A DNA stretch of 36,846 nucleotides, taken from the NCBI GenBank assembly GCA_944363915.1, contig CALVVR010000016.1:1-36846 (forward strand). Direction: 5' to 3'. Source of the stretch: an uncultured Bacilli bacterium (GTDB taxonomy: Bacteria; Bacillota_I; Bacilli_A; RF39; UBA660). This document shows, in pieces, positions 7,124 to 14,909 of this stretch (its first letter is position 1; the number at the start of each line of letters is the position of its first letter). Below the pieces are notes generated by a model. That model had not been told where the DNA came from, did not search any database, and saw nothing but the letters and a program-made list of their open reading frames with translations. A program made the translations under genes and the position numbers.

Positions 7124-8722
7124 ATGATACTAAGAAAACCATATGCATTTTTTATTAAACACTTTAAGCTAATACATATCATATTAGCTGTTTTGGTTTG
7201 TTATTCTATTTATCGCACCAAACTATTATTAGACTTTTTTAACGAATATAGTGCCACCATTATTAATGTTCAAGGTCAAGACTTAGCTACGCCATTAATA
7301 CCATTTTTATATCAAATAATACCATTGTTAATTGCCATTGTCGCAACTGTCGTTTTAGTAGTTATGATAGTAAAAAAGAAACCTTACATTTTTTATATCA
7401 TAACAATTGCTATTTCTATTTTCTCACTTGTAATTATTCAAGTTTCTAAAACTGTTTTATTGGATTTGAGTGAAACAATACTAGATTCTAGAACAATTAT
7501 GTTAGTTCGTGATCTAATTACTGTATCTTTTATTACTCAATTATTTAGTATTATAATTATTATAATTAGAGCGACTGGATTTGATGTTAAAAAGTTTGAC
7601 TTTAAAACCGATTTAAAAGATTTGGAAATTAGTGAAGAAGATCGTGAAGAAGTCGAAATCCAAATCAAATTTGATGCTAATAAAAATATTCGTGGAATTA
7701 GGCGAAGAATTAGGTTTTTAAAATATGCTTATAAAGAAAATAAATTAATTTTTAATTCAATTTTTACTTTAGCTGGTGCGTTTATTATTTTTTTAGTTGT
7801 TTTTACAATAACTAATACTGAAAAAATAATCGAACAAAATGTTTATTTTTCTGGAAATAATTTTTCTGTTAATTTAGTAGATAGTTATTTAGTTAATACC
7901 AATTATAAAGGACAGTTGATTAATGAAGATTATTATTATTTATTATTAAGATTAAAAATAAAAAATAATACCAATCGTCCAAGTAGTTTAGATATTGCTA
8001 CTACAAAAATATTAATTGATAATTATGTTTATACACCAACTATTGAAAATCGTGATAGCTTTTTTGATTTTGGAACTATTTATCAAAGTGAAAATATTGG
8101 AAATGAATATGAAACTAAGGTATTAGTTTATCAAATACCTAAAGAATTAATCAACAAAGAAATGATTTTTTCCTTTGTTGATAAAAGAACGACCGATAAA
8201 GAGGGAAATTTTGCAAGTACTAAAGTTAAAATCAATTATATTGATTTGACGGGAATATCTTCTTTTGAACAAGTAAGCATCAATAATGAATTAAGTTTAA
8301 AAGATAGTATTTTGCCGGATTATAAAATTAATATTTCAGCTTACGACATTCAAGACCAATATAAACTAGAATATAATTTTTGTGTTTATGATGAATGTTT
8401 TAAATCATATGAATATTTAAAACCAGAAATAACTTCTAATTATGATAAGTCTTTATTAAAAATAAAAGGAATTTTAACAAAAGAAACTAATATTTCTAGA
8501 ATATATGATTTATATGATTTTATTGAGAATTTTGGAACGTTAATTTATACTATTGATGGTGAAGAAAAATATCAAACGGTTCAATTTAAAGAAGTTGTTA
8601 GTAAAAAATTAAAAGAAGAAAACACTTATTATATAGAAGTCCTTGAAGAGGTCAAAGATGCATCTAATATTTCGTTTGTTTTTACAGTTAGAAATAAAAA
8701 TTACGAATATATTTTAAAATAA
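7124..8722 (+). CDS. Multi-pass membrane protein with external DUF4352-like domain (532 aa)
   Basis: The first gene of the secretion locus. The N-terminal part has about four hydrophobic helices (roughly residues 12-35, 62-84, 87-110, 128-150). A charged cytoplasmic linker with a short coiled coil (EDREEVEIQIKF) follows, then another helix near 208-228. After that comes an all-beta outer region of about 300 residues. Its start (NNFSVNLVDSYLVNT... then LLLRLKIKNNTNRPSSLD) resembles DUF4352-type immunoglobulin-like domains, which carry strand-rich LxxxIxNNT segments. I do not recognise the whole architecture. From position it may be a scaffold or surface component of the machine. The ribosome site is AAGGTGG. 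Confidence 0.7.
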   Translation: MILRKPYAFFIKHFKLIHIILAVLVCYSIYRTKLLLDFFNEYSATIINVQGQDLATPLIPFLYQIIPLLIAIVATVVLVVMIVKKKPYIFYIITIAISIFSLVIIQVSKTVLLDLSETILDSRTIMLVRDLITVSFITQLFSIIIIIIRATGFDVKKFDFKTDLKDLEISEEDREEVEIQIKFDANKNIRGIRRRIRFLKYAYKENKLIFNSIFTLAGAFIIFLVVFTITNTEKIIEQNVYFSGNNFSVNLVDSYLVNTNYKGQLINEDYYYLLLRLKIKNNTNRPSSLDIATTKILIDNYVYTPTIENRDSFFDFGTIYQSENIGNEYETKVLVYQIPKELINKEMIFSFVDKRTTDKEGNFASTKVKINYIDLTGISSFEQVSINNELSLKDSILPDYKINISAYDIQDQYKLEYNFCVYDECFKSYEYLKPEITSNYDKSLLKIKGILTKETNISRIYDLYDFIENFGTLIYTIDGEEKYQTVQFKEVVSKKLKEENTYYIEVLEEVKDASNISFVFTVRNKNYEYILK

Positions 8723-8725
8723 TAT

Positions 8726-8753
8726 TTGAAAATCAATTATAATATGCTATAAT
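8726..8753 (+). promoter_or_regulatory. Internal promoter (TTGAAA-16-TATAAT, extended -10)
   Basis: TTGAAA at 8726-8731 and TGC-TATAAT with the hexamer at 8748-8753. It begins right after the first gene stops and drives the block from 8773, which includes cpaB-cpaF-tadB-tadC. Confidence 0.8.
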
Positions 8754-8772
8754 TAAATAATGGAGGAGTAAA

Positions 8773-9423
8773 ATGAGAAAAATAATTGTTGTATTTATCT
8801 TGCTATTACTTATTCCAATTACAAAAGTTGAAGGTGCTGTGTGTAGTTATAGTGAAATTGCTAGATTAAAAAAAATTGCTTCAAATGTAACAGTAAGTTA
8901 TGATTACATTGAAAATAATTCTTCAGTAGTATTTAATGTTACGCTAAATAATTTAAATGATGAATTATATTTTGTTGATCAGTCTAATTATCAAAGGTAT
9001 AATTACACAGAAGAAGAATTAACTATTTCTAATTATCGAAGCGGACAAACTATTAGATATGTGTTTTATGCAACTGATCCTGATTGTGATGATACACCAT
9101 TGTATACGGCTCGGGTAATTTTACCTACTTACAATCAATACTATAAAGATGAAGTCTGTAATGGTATTGAAAATTATAGTTTATGTCAAAAGTGGTCTAG
9201 TCATAATTTAACTTATACTAATTTTGTTCAAAAGGTTAATGAATACAAAAATAGTTTAAATAGTCCGACAATACCCGTCGAACCTTCAATGCCAATCGAA
9301 GTATCAATAACACAATTAATAGTAGATTTCTTACTGGATTATTATATATATATAGTTATTATTTTATTACTAGCTTTGATTGGAATTTTGTCTATTAGAA
9401 AAAAAGACGATATTTATAGTTAA
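8773..9423 (+). CDS. Secreted, membrane-anchored protein of unknown function (216 aa)
   Basis: A Sec signal peptide (residues 1-22, cleavage probably after VEGA) is followed by a roughly 160-residue outer domain with Cys at about 24, 99, 115 and 122. A C-terminal membrane anchor (about 182-207) ends in the positively charged tail RKKD. The first part of the outer domain looks beta-rich. It has its own strong promoter and GGAGG site and precedes the pilus genes, so it may be an exported assembly factor or adhesin. I recognise no family. Confidence 0.75.
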   Translation: MRKIIVVFILLLLIPITKVEGAVCSYSEIARLKKIASNVTVSYDYIENNSSVVFNVTLNNLNDELYFVDQSNYQRYNYTEEELTISNYRSGQTIRYVFYATDPDCDDTPLYTARVILPTYNQYYKDEVCNGIENYSLCQKWSSHNLTYTNFVQKVNEYKNSLNSPTIPVEPSMPIEVSITQLIVDFLLDYYIYIVIILLLALIGILSIRKKDDIYS

Positions 9424-9437
9424 GAGGAGGTAATGTC

Positions 9438-9845
9438 GTGAAGGAGTCATTTTGGGGAACTGCTATTGTCGCTATCGGTGTTATCGCAATATTTTTTATC
9501 TTATTTTTTCAATCGATAACTAATACAGATGAACATAATTATCATCTTTTAAAAGAAGCAACTGAAGGCGCAATGTATGATGCTTTAGATTTGGCTGCGT
9601 ATCGAGAGTCAGGGACAATTAGAATTGATCGTGAAAAATTTGTTGAAAATTTTTTAAGACGTTTTGCTGAAAGTGCAGTTTTATCAAATACTTATCAAAT
9701 TGAGATCTATGATGTCAATGAAGAACCACCTAAAGTTAGTTTAATGGTTAGTAGTTCAGAGTCGGCAAATACAGCTGGTGAAATATATGAATTTGACATT
9801 GTAAATAGATTAGATGCTATATTAGAAACACCATATAAAGAATAG
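9438..9845 (+). CDS. Single-pass TadE-like/pseudopilin-like protein (135 aa)
   Basis: Translation starts at GTG: GAGGAGG lies 7 bases upstream, and no in-frame ATG fits. A hydrophobic helix (residues about 6-26) follows a short N-terminus. It leads into a helical stalk (EHNYHLLKEATEGAMYDALD) and a small beta-rich domain with no Cys. This is the topology of TadE/TadG minor pilins or pseudopilins, and the gene lies 15 bases before cpaB. Similar topology recurs at 13939 and 14478. The assignment rests on shape and position, not on a conserved motif. Confidence 0.65.
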   Translation: MKESFWGTAIVAIGVIAIFFILFFQSITNTDEHNYHLLKEATEGAMYDALDLAAYRESGTIRIDREKFVENFLRRFAESAVLSNTYQIEIYDVNEEPPKVSLMVSSSESANTAGEIYEFDIVNRLDAILETPYKE

Positions 9846-9860
9846 AAAGGAATGGATTTT

Positions 9861-10703
9861 ATGAATAACATTTTAGTATCGTTAAAAAAATTTATTACAA
9901 ATAAAAACACTGTTACAGTAATTGGAGTAATCATTATTTTGGGGTTACTTTATTGGGGGTATAATTCGACAATTGAGTCACAAGTTCAACCAATTAGAAT
10001 ACCAGTTGCCACACAAACAATTCAACCAAGAACTTTAATAACTGATGATATGATTACTTATATTGAAGTCCCATCAGTATCAGTTAGTTCAAATGTGCTA
10101 AGAAGTTCTACTGCAATTGTTGGAAAGTATACTGATGTTAATACTGTTATTCCTGATGGAAGTATGTTTTATACTGATGTTTTAATCGAGGAAGAAGAAT
10201 TACCAGATTCTGCATTCTCAGCTGTTAAAGATGGTGAAAGACCATATAATTTAGAAGTTACAGTTGCTTCAACTTATGGTAACTCTATATTTCCTGGTAA
10301 TAAAATCGATGTTTATATGAAAGCAGTCGATGAAAATGGTTTAGTTATGATTGGAAGATTATTAGCTAAAGTTGAAGTTTTAGCTGTAAAAGATAGTTCA
10401 GGAAACAACGTTTTTGAGGACTCTTCTACTACTAGAACTCCAGCTACGCTATTATTTGGTGTTCCAGAAGACGTTTTTATCTTATTGAAAAAAACTGAAT
10501 ACTTAACAACTCGAGGAGTTGAATTATTCCCTGTTCCATATGGTGGAACTGCTCCAATTGAGGGAGACTTAACTGTAGATCGTGAAGAATTAGTTGATTT
10601 TATCGAAAGTAATACTGTAACTTTTAGTGATTCAACAGATGATCCTAGTGAGATAGTACCAGGCCAACCTACTGATGAAAATACAAATGTTGGGACTGAA
10701 TAA
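9861..10703 (+). CDS. cpaB: CpaB/RcpC-like Flp pilus assembly protein with SAF domain (280 aa)
   Basis: An N-terminal membrane helix (about 14-33) is followed by a SAF domain (IRIPVATQTIQPRTLITDDM, then a turn ending DGSMFYTDVL). After that comes an RcpC-type beta domain (YNLEVTVASTYGNSIFPGNKIDVYM). In Tad systems CpaB sits outside the membrane and supports pilus assembly. The start is taken at 9861, with AAGGA about 9 bases upstream; an ATG three codons earlier overlaps the ribosome site. The C-terminal 30 residues are acidic and Thr/Pro-rich. The stop is 2 bases before the cpaF ATG. Confidence 0.85.
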   Translation: MNNILVSLKKFITNKNTVTVIGVIIILGLLYWGYNSTIESQVQPIRIPVATQTIQPRTLITDDMITYIEVPSVSVSSNVLRSSTAIVGKYTDVNTVIPDGSMFYTDVLIEEEELPDSAFSAVKDGERPYNLEVTVASTYGNSIFPGNKIDVYMKAVDENGLVMIGRLLAKVEVLAVKDSSGNNVFEDSSTTRTPATLLFGVPEDVFILLKKTEYLTTRGVELFPVPYGGTAPIEGDLTVDREELVDFIESNTVTFSDSTDDPSEIVPGQPTDENTNVGTE

Positions 10704-10705
10704 TC

Positions 10706-11893
10706 ATGAATGATAATTTATTTTCACAAATTGACTTCGGTCCTTTGACTGAGTATTTAAGCAATGATGATATTACTGATATTTCTTATGGTAATAATGG
10801 TCAGATTCATTTAAAAACATTATCGCAAGGTATTTTTAGGGTTGAAAATCCTAATATTAATAACGCTATGATGGAAAAATTAGCTTTTCAATGTTCTAAT
10901 GTTATGGGTAAGTCTTTTAATGCTGCACATCCTTTTCTTGATTCAGAGAGTGCAGAATTACGTATGAATTTTATTCACGATTCTGTTGCTACTAACGGCA
11001 TTGCTTGTGTTATTCGTAAAACACCAGCAAAAATAAGACTAGAAAAAGATAAGATTATTGCTGATAAATATATTACTTTAGATGTTCATGATTTTTTAGT
11101 TCAATGTGTTTTGGCTCATTGTAATATCATGGTTTGTGGAGAAACCGGATCTGGTAAAACTGAATTTGTTAAATATTTAGCTTCTAAAACAAATGAAGAA
11201 GAAAAAATAATAACAATTGAAGATACCTTAGAACTTCATTTAGATAAAATTTTTCCTCATCGAGATATTGTTGCAATGAAAACCAATAATGTTGCTACAT
11301 ATAGTGATGTTTTAGTAGCTTGTATGCGTCAAAACCCTAAATGGATCTTATTATCTGAGGTTCGAAGTGCAGAAGCTGTAATGGCAGTTCGTAACTCTAT
11401 TTCATCTGGACATTATATTTTATCAACAATTCATGCTGATAAAGCTGCATCTATCCCTAATCGTATGTATAGTTTATTGGAAACTAACCAAGAAATAGAT
11501 CAATTTTTAAAATCAATTTATCGTTATATTCAATTAGGTGTTTTAATTAGAGGACGTCAAGATCGTGAAACAAAACGCTTTATTCGTGAAGTTGGTGAAG
11601 TAACTGAATTTTATGTTACCGAAGATAATGAAGCCAAATATAATACTATTTATCGAAAAACACCTGAAGGAAAAGTTTTCAGAAAAAATCCTAGCAAATA
11701 TTTAATTGATTATATTGAAGGACAAGGAGTTAGTTTACCTGTTGGATTTATTAATCCGGCTTATGATCAAAATACAAAAAATCCAACTGTCCAACAAAAC
11801 ATTAATTCAACAATGCAATCAAATGTTCAACCTAATATAAATTCGACAATTCAGCCGAATATTCAACCGATAAATCAAGTTTCTACAGTTTAA
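10706..11893 (+). CDS. cpaF: CpaF/TadA-type secretion ATPase (VirB11 superfamily, 395 aa)
   Basis: This is the hexameric cytoplasmic motor of Tad pili. Walker A GETGSGKT is at 145-152, the Asp box near 167-175 (KIITIEDTLEL), Walker B WILLSEVR at 213-220, and the His box STIHAD at 240-245. The N-terminal region (1-130) is shorter than in many CpaF proteins, which carry an extra helical domain. The tail beyond residue 350 is unusual: about 40 residues of Asn, Gln, Pro and Ser with repeats of the kind QPNINSTIQPNIQP. It has little ribosome-site signal and probably depends on coupling to cpaB two bases upstream. It is the only VirB11-class ATPase here, so it could serve both the pilus and the secretion half. 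Confidence 0.93.
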   Translation: MNDNLFSQIDFGPLTEYLSNDDITDISYGNNGQIHLKTLSQGIFRVENPNINNAMMEKLAFQCSNVMGKSFNAAHPFLDSESAELRMNFIHDSVATNGIACVIRKTPAKIRLEKDKIIADKYITLDVHDFLVQCVLAHCNIMVCGETGSGKTEFVKYLASKTNEEEKIITIEDTLELHLDKIFPHRDIVAMKTNNVATYSDVLVACMRQNPKWILLSEVRSAEAVMAVRNSISSGHYILSTIHADKAASIPNRMYSLLETNQEIDQFLKSIYRYIQLGVLIRGRQDRETKRFIREVGEVTEFYVTEDNEAKYNTIYRKTPEGKVFRKNPSKYLIDYIEGQGVSLPVGFINPAYDQNTKNPTVQQNINSTMQSNVQPNINSTIQPNIQPINQVSTV

Positions 11894-11917
11894 TTTTAGA
11901 ATAGAAGGAGGTATAAT

Positions 11918-12820
11918 ATGTCAGCCACGATTTTTGTTGTTATTGCAATTATTCTTTTGTTTATTTTTGTGTATCGAATTAACACTGGTGAAAGTGTATA
12001 TAAGTTTATTACAAATCGTGCATCGACAATTTATGAACGATATGCGCCTTATTCTTTTAAAATCGTTAGAGAAAAAGTAAAAGAATTAGGTCAAGAATAT
12101 ACTCCACGACAATATGCTATTCAAATTGCAGTATTTGCAGTTGCATCGGCAATTGTTTCTTATTTGTATTTTTATAATTTGGTTTGGTGTATTGTTTATA
12201 TTTTGGCTTCAATTTTAGTTATTCCTTATTTAGCATATTTACGTTGTAAAAGATTATATAGTGAATTTATATTTGAACAAATTCAAGTCTATACAACTAA
12301 TACTATTATGGAATTTGCAACAACGCAAAGCTTTGTTAAATCGTTAGAAGGAGTTTATGAATCCGGCGTTTTAGAAGATCCTGTTAAAAGTGATGTTAAA
12401 ACAATGATCGATATGGCATACCGTAATGGTACTATTATTGAATCAATTGATTTTATGAATGAAAAATATGATTTTTATATTGTCAGAAATATGCACCAAT
12501 TATTTTTACAAATCACTAATGAAGGAGCTCGTGATGCTTCAGAATCTTTAGAAAATATGTCACAAGATATCGATATGTTAGTCGAAGGAGTTTATCGTGA
12601 TAGGATCGATCGTGCTACTTTCCATAAAAAGTTTTTACAATTTGGAATTGTTTTATATTTGATGGTTATGTTAGTTCAATTTCTATTGGGAACAGAAACT
12701 TATATCGAAATGTTAAAAATTTGGTACGTTCAGCTTTTGCTCCACGCTATTGTATTAATTAATACATATTTCTTGTTGGCCGGAGAGAAATTTTATAATG
12801 AGAATGTAGGTGCTGAATAA
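11918..12820 (+). CDS. tadB: TadB-like inner-membrane platform protein (T2SSF family, 300 aa)
   Basis: One helix at the N-terminus (2-20) and a pair at about 68-108 flank a cytoplasmic helical domain (about 115-240) containing FEQIQVYTTNTIMEFATTQSF and FLQITNEGARDASESLENM. Two closing helices follow near 247-290. This is the TadB/GspF order, with the helical domain contacting the ATPase. The gene follows cpaF and has an AAGGAGG site; its stop overlaps the tadC start (TAATG). T2SSF proteins diverge widely, so the call relies on topology and neighbours. Confidence 0.83.
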   Translation: MSATIFVVIAIILLFIFVYRINTGESVYKFITNRASTIYERYAPYSFKIVREKVKELGQEYTPRQYAIQIAVFAVASAIVSYLYFYNLVWCIVYILASILVIPYLAYLRCKRLYSEFIFEQIQVYTTNTIMEFATTQSFVKSLEGVYESGVLEDPVKSDVKTMIDMAYRNGTIIESIDFMNEKYDFYIVRNMHQLFLQITNEGARDASESLENMSQDIDMLVEGVYRDRIDRATFHKKFLQFGIVLYLMVMLVQFLLGTETYIEMLKIWYVQLLLHAIVLINTYFLLAGEKFYNENVGAE

Positions 12821-13602
12821 TGATGTTTTTAATTATTGCCATTATCTTATTTTTTATTATAATTTATAATAAAATAATTGAACCTAATGAGTTTATAAAA
12901 GATACTCAAGGAATTTTTAAATTTTTAATTGAATCTGATTATGAATTCTTACTAAAATTAAAATATGGTAATGATGTTAATGTTAGTAAGATGTTTGGCC
13001 AAAGAGTCAGAAATGGTCTAATTGCAATGGTGGCTATGTTTTTTATATTTCTTTCACAAATGCAATTTGTTTATTTCTTGTTTTGTGTGATTGTTGGTTT
13101 TGTTGTTTTTAAACAACCATACAGTTCATTAAAATCTTATTATAAAAAGAATTTACACCATATCAATTTAATGTTACCATATTATTTAAAAAGTTTGGAA
13201 ATATTAGTCCAACACTACACTGTTCCGGTGGCTTTATCACGTTCTATAGAACAAGCTCCTGAAATATTTAAACCAGGATTAAGAAGCTTAGTTTCAAAAA
13301 TTGAAGCTGGTGATATGACTGTTGAACCATATATGGATTTTGCTAAAGAATATCCGGTTCGTGATTCAATGCGTATGATGCGTTTATTGTATCGTTTAAG
13401 TTTAGGTAATCAAGATAAAAAACAAGAACAATTAATGATGTTTTCAAGAACAGTATCAAATTTACAAAATAAATCACGTGAACAAAAATATGCCGAAAGG
13501 TTATCGGCTATGGAACAAAGAACGATGGTTATGTTATTTGTTACTGGTGGTGGGATAATGATATTAATGTTATTGTCAATGATGATGATGATGAATTATT
13601 GA
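12820..13602 (+). CDS. tadC: TadC-like inner-membrane platform protein (T2SSF family, 260 aa)
   Basis: The layout parallels tadB: an N-terminal helix (1-17), a helix pair near 65-95, a cytoplasmic helical domain (YYLKSLEILVQHYTVPVALS) and a final helix rich in Met (MILMLLSMMMMMNY). TadB and TadC together form the platform on which the pilin is extruded. Two ATGs stand in tandem at 12820 and 12823; either could be the start, both being coupled to the tadB stop. The pilin promoter lies within its last codons and just after. Confidence 0.83.
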   Translation: MMFLIIAIILFFIIIYNKIIEPNEFIKDTQGIFKFLIESDYEFLLKLKYGNDVNVSKMFGQRVRNGLIAMVAMFFIFLSQMQFVYFLFCVIVGFVVFKQPYSSLKSYYKKNLHHINLMLPYYLKSLEILVQHYTVPVALSRSIEQAPEIFKPGLRSLVSKIEAGDMTVEPYMDFAKEYPVRDSMRMMRLLYRLSLGNQDKKQEQLMMFSRTVSNLQNKSREQKYAERLSAMEQRTMVMLFVTGGGIMILMLLSMMMMMNY

Positions 13603-13627
13603 TAAAATATAAAAATTGTGTTATACT
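13599..13627 (+). promoter_or_regulatory. Promoter of the pilin gene
   Basis: TTGATA (13599-13604), a 17-base spacer and TATACT (13622-13627), with TG one base before the -10. It lies at the very end of tadC, directly upstream of the small pilin gene. This fits a need for far more pilin than platform protein. Confidence 0.75.
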
Positions 13628-13650
13628 ATAAACAGTAAGGTGGTGAAATA

Positions 13651-13911
13651 ATGAAAGAAGCTGCTGGAGAAGCAAACATGACAGTTATTACTATTATTTT
13701 GATCGGTATTATTGCTGCAATAGCTATTCCACTTGTTCAAAATGCGATGAGCAGTTCTGCTAAACAAGGATGTTGTACAAACCTAGGACACCAATGGAGC
13801 GGTGGTACATGTTTTTCGATCAATGCTGATGGTACAAGAGGTGGTGAAGTAGAAGAAGCTGATTATTGGAATGCAGATGAAAATACTTGTGCTCGCGATA
13901 TATCAGGATAA
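13651..13911 (+). CDS. Probable major pilin of the Tad-like system (86 aa)
   Basis: A short N-terminus containing Gly-Glu (AAGEANMTV) runs straight into a roughly 22-residue helix (ITIILIGIIAAIAIPLVQNA), the hallmark of type IV/Flp prepilins. A small outer domain with four Cys (GCC pair, GTC, NTC) probably forms two disulfides. Cleavage after G6 by a prepilin peptidase would leave Glu at position +1 rather than at +5, so the processing site is not textbook. It has its own promoter and a GGTGG site. Small size, position after tadC and the dedicated promoter make it the best candidate for the main fibre subunit. Confidence 0.7.
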   Translation: MKEAAGEANMTVITIILIGIIAAIAIPLVQNAMSSSAKQGCCTNLGHQWSGGTCFSINADGTRGGEVEEADYWNADENTCARDISG

Positions 13912-13938
13912 TTTTATTTAATTTGAGGTGATTTACAA

Positions 13939-14370
13939 ATGAGAACGCCAATTGCTTACACTTTTCTTTTCAATTTAATGATTATTTTTATTTTAATAGT
14001 TTTTGCATTTATGGCTGGAACAATGAGTTATTATAAAGCATTTAAAGTAAATAATAGAATGGTTCATGCAATTGAAAAGTTTGAAGGATTTAATAATGAA
14101 TCTAAATTAGAAATTGAAATTTTCCTCGGTAGTTTAAGTTATAAAAGTGATGGCATAAACTGTGCAGAAACCTATAAAGGAATGCATTTAGTTCATCAAG
14201 GAACAACTTACAGTTATTGCATTTATATTGATCCTGAAAAACCTAAATCAGGCCAATATTATAATTATGGCGTTTTAACTTATATGTCAATTGATTTGCC
14301 TTTAGTTAATCTAATTAATTTTCCTGTGTTTACAAGAACAAATGAAATATATAAATTTACTAACACCTAA
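13939..14370 (+). CDS. TadE-like minor pilin/pseudopilin, paralogue 1 (143 aa)
   Basis: The N-terminal segment FLFNLMIIFILIVFAFMAGT is a membrane helix (about 8-30). It is followed by YYKAFKVNNRMVHAIEKFEG, a helical stalk, and then a beta-rich outer domain with two Cys (INC, SYC) and a segment ending LINFPVF. The next gene (14478) shares this plan almost segment by segment: helix, KxFKVxNR, EKxEG, two Cys, DxPxV, NFPxx. The pair probably come from a duplication and may cap or prime the fibre. GAGGTG precedes the ATG. A strong terminator overlaps the stop codon. Confidence 0.72.
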   Translation: MRTPIAYTFLFNLMIIFILIVFAFMAGTMSYYKAFKVNNRMVHAIEKFEGFNNESKLEIEIFLGSLSYKSDGINCAETYKGMHLVHQGTTYSYCIYIDPEKPKSGQYYNYGVLTYMSIDLPLVNLINFPVFTRTNEIYKFTNT

Positions 14371-14392
14371 AAGCTATATCAATAGCTTTTTT
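14369..14392 (+). terminator. Intrinsic terminator inside the secretion locus
   Basis: A 9-bp stem AAAAGCTAT-ATCA-ATAGCTTTT continues into a T-run and overlaps the stop of the 13939 gene. It would end the transcript carrying the pilin and the first TadE-like gene. Confidence 0.82.
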
Positions 14393-14422
14393 CGCTTTTT
14401 ACTATCTATTTTACATTTTTTA

Positions 14423-14451
14423 TTGTCGTAATTTTTAAAATATAGTATAAT
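14423..14451 (+). promoter_or_regulatory. Internal promoter before the second TadE-like gene
   Basis: TTGTCG (14423-14428), a 17-base spacer and TATAAT (14446-14451), just downstream of the terminator. It restarts transcription for the second TadE-like gene and the TadZ-like gene. Confidence 0.72.
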
Positions 14452-14477
14452 TATTAAAGAGTAAGGAGGGAAATATT

Positions 14478-14909
14478 TTGAGAGAGGCTTTAGGAAGTTC
14501 GATGTTGTTTAATTTAATTATGATTTTTACAGCGGTTTTTATCGCACTTTTAATAGGATCATTAGCTTACTCTAAAGGTTTTAAGGTTCGAAACAGGATT
14601 ATTGATATTGTTGAAAAACATGAAGGGTATACACAAGATGCGATAGATGAAATTAATGAAAATTTAACTTCGATTGGTTACCGAAATGTCGGTGATAGCA
14701 ATCGATGTGGACCACATAATGGGACTGATGCTTTAGATAATACTAGTCCCTATGATTATTGTATATATCGTTATATGACTAGTAAAGGTGAATATTATGG
14801 TGTAACTGTTTATGTTCATTTTGATATTCCTATTGTTGGCTACTTTTTGAATTTTCCTCTATATGGTGAAACTAGAATTTTATTTGATAAAAATGAGGTG
14901 GAAGGATAA
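14478..14909 (+). CDS. TadE-like minor pilin/pseudopilin, paralogue 2 (143 aa)
   Basis: The start is TTG, chosen because AAGGAGG stands 7-8 bases upstream and the reading frame immediately gives MREALGSSMLFNLIMIF, matching paralogue 1. The membrane helix spans about 9-30. The stalk carries SKGFKVRNRIIDIVEKHEG, and the outer domain has Cys at about 76 and 94. The product has exactly the same length as its paralogue. The stop overlaps the ATG of the TadZ-like gene (TAATG), so the two are coupled. The function is inferred from topology and neighbours. Confidence 0.72.
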   Translation: MREALGSSMLFNLIMIFTAVFIALLIGSLAYSKGFKVRNRIIDIVEKHEGYTQDAIDEINENLTSIGYRNVGDSNRCGPHNGTDALDNTSPYDYCIYRYMTSKGEYYGVTVYVHFDIPIVGYFLNFPLYGETRILFDKNEVEG

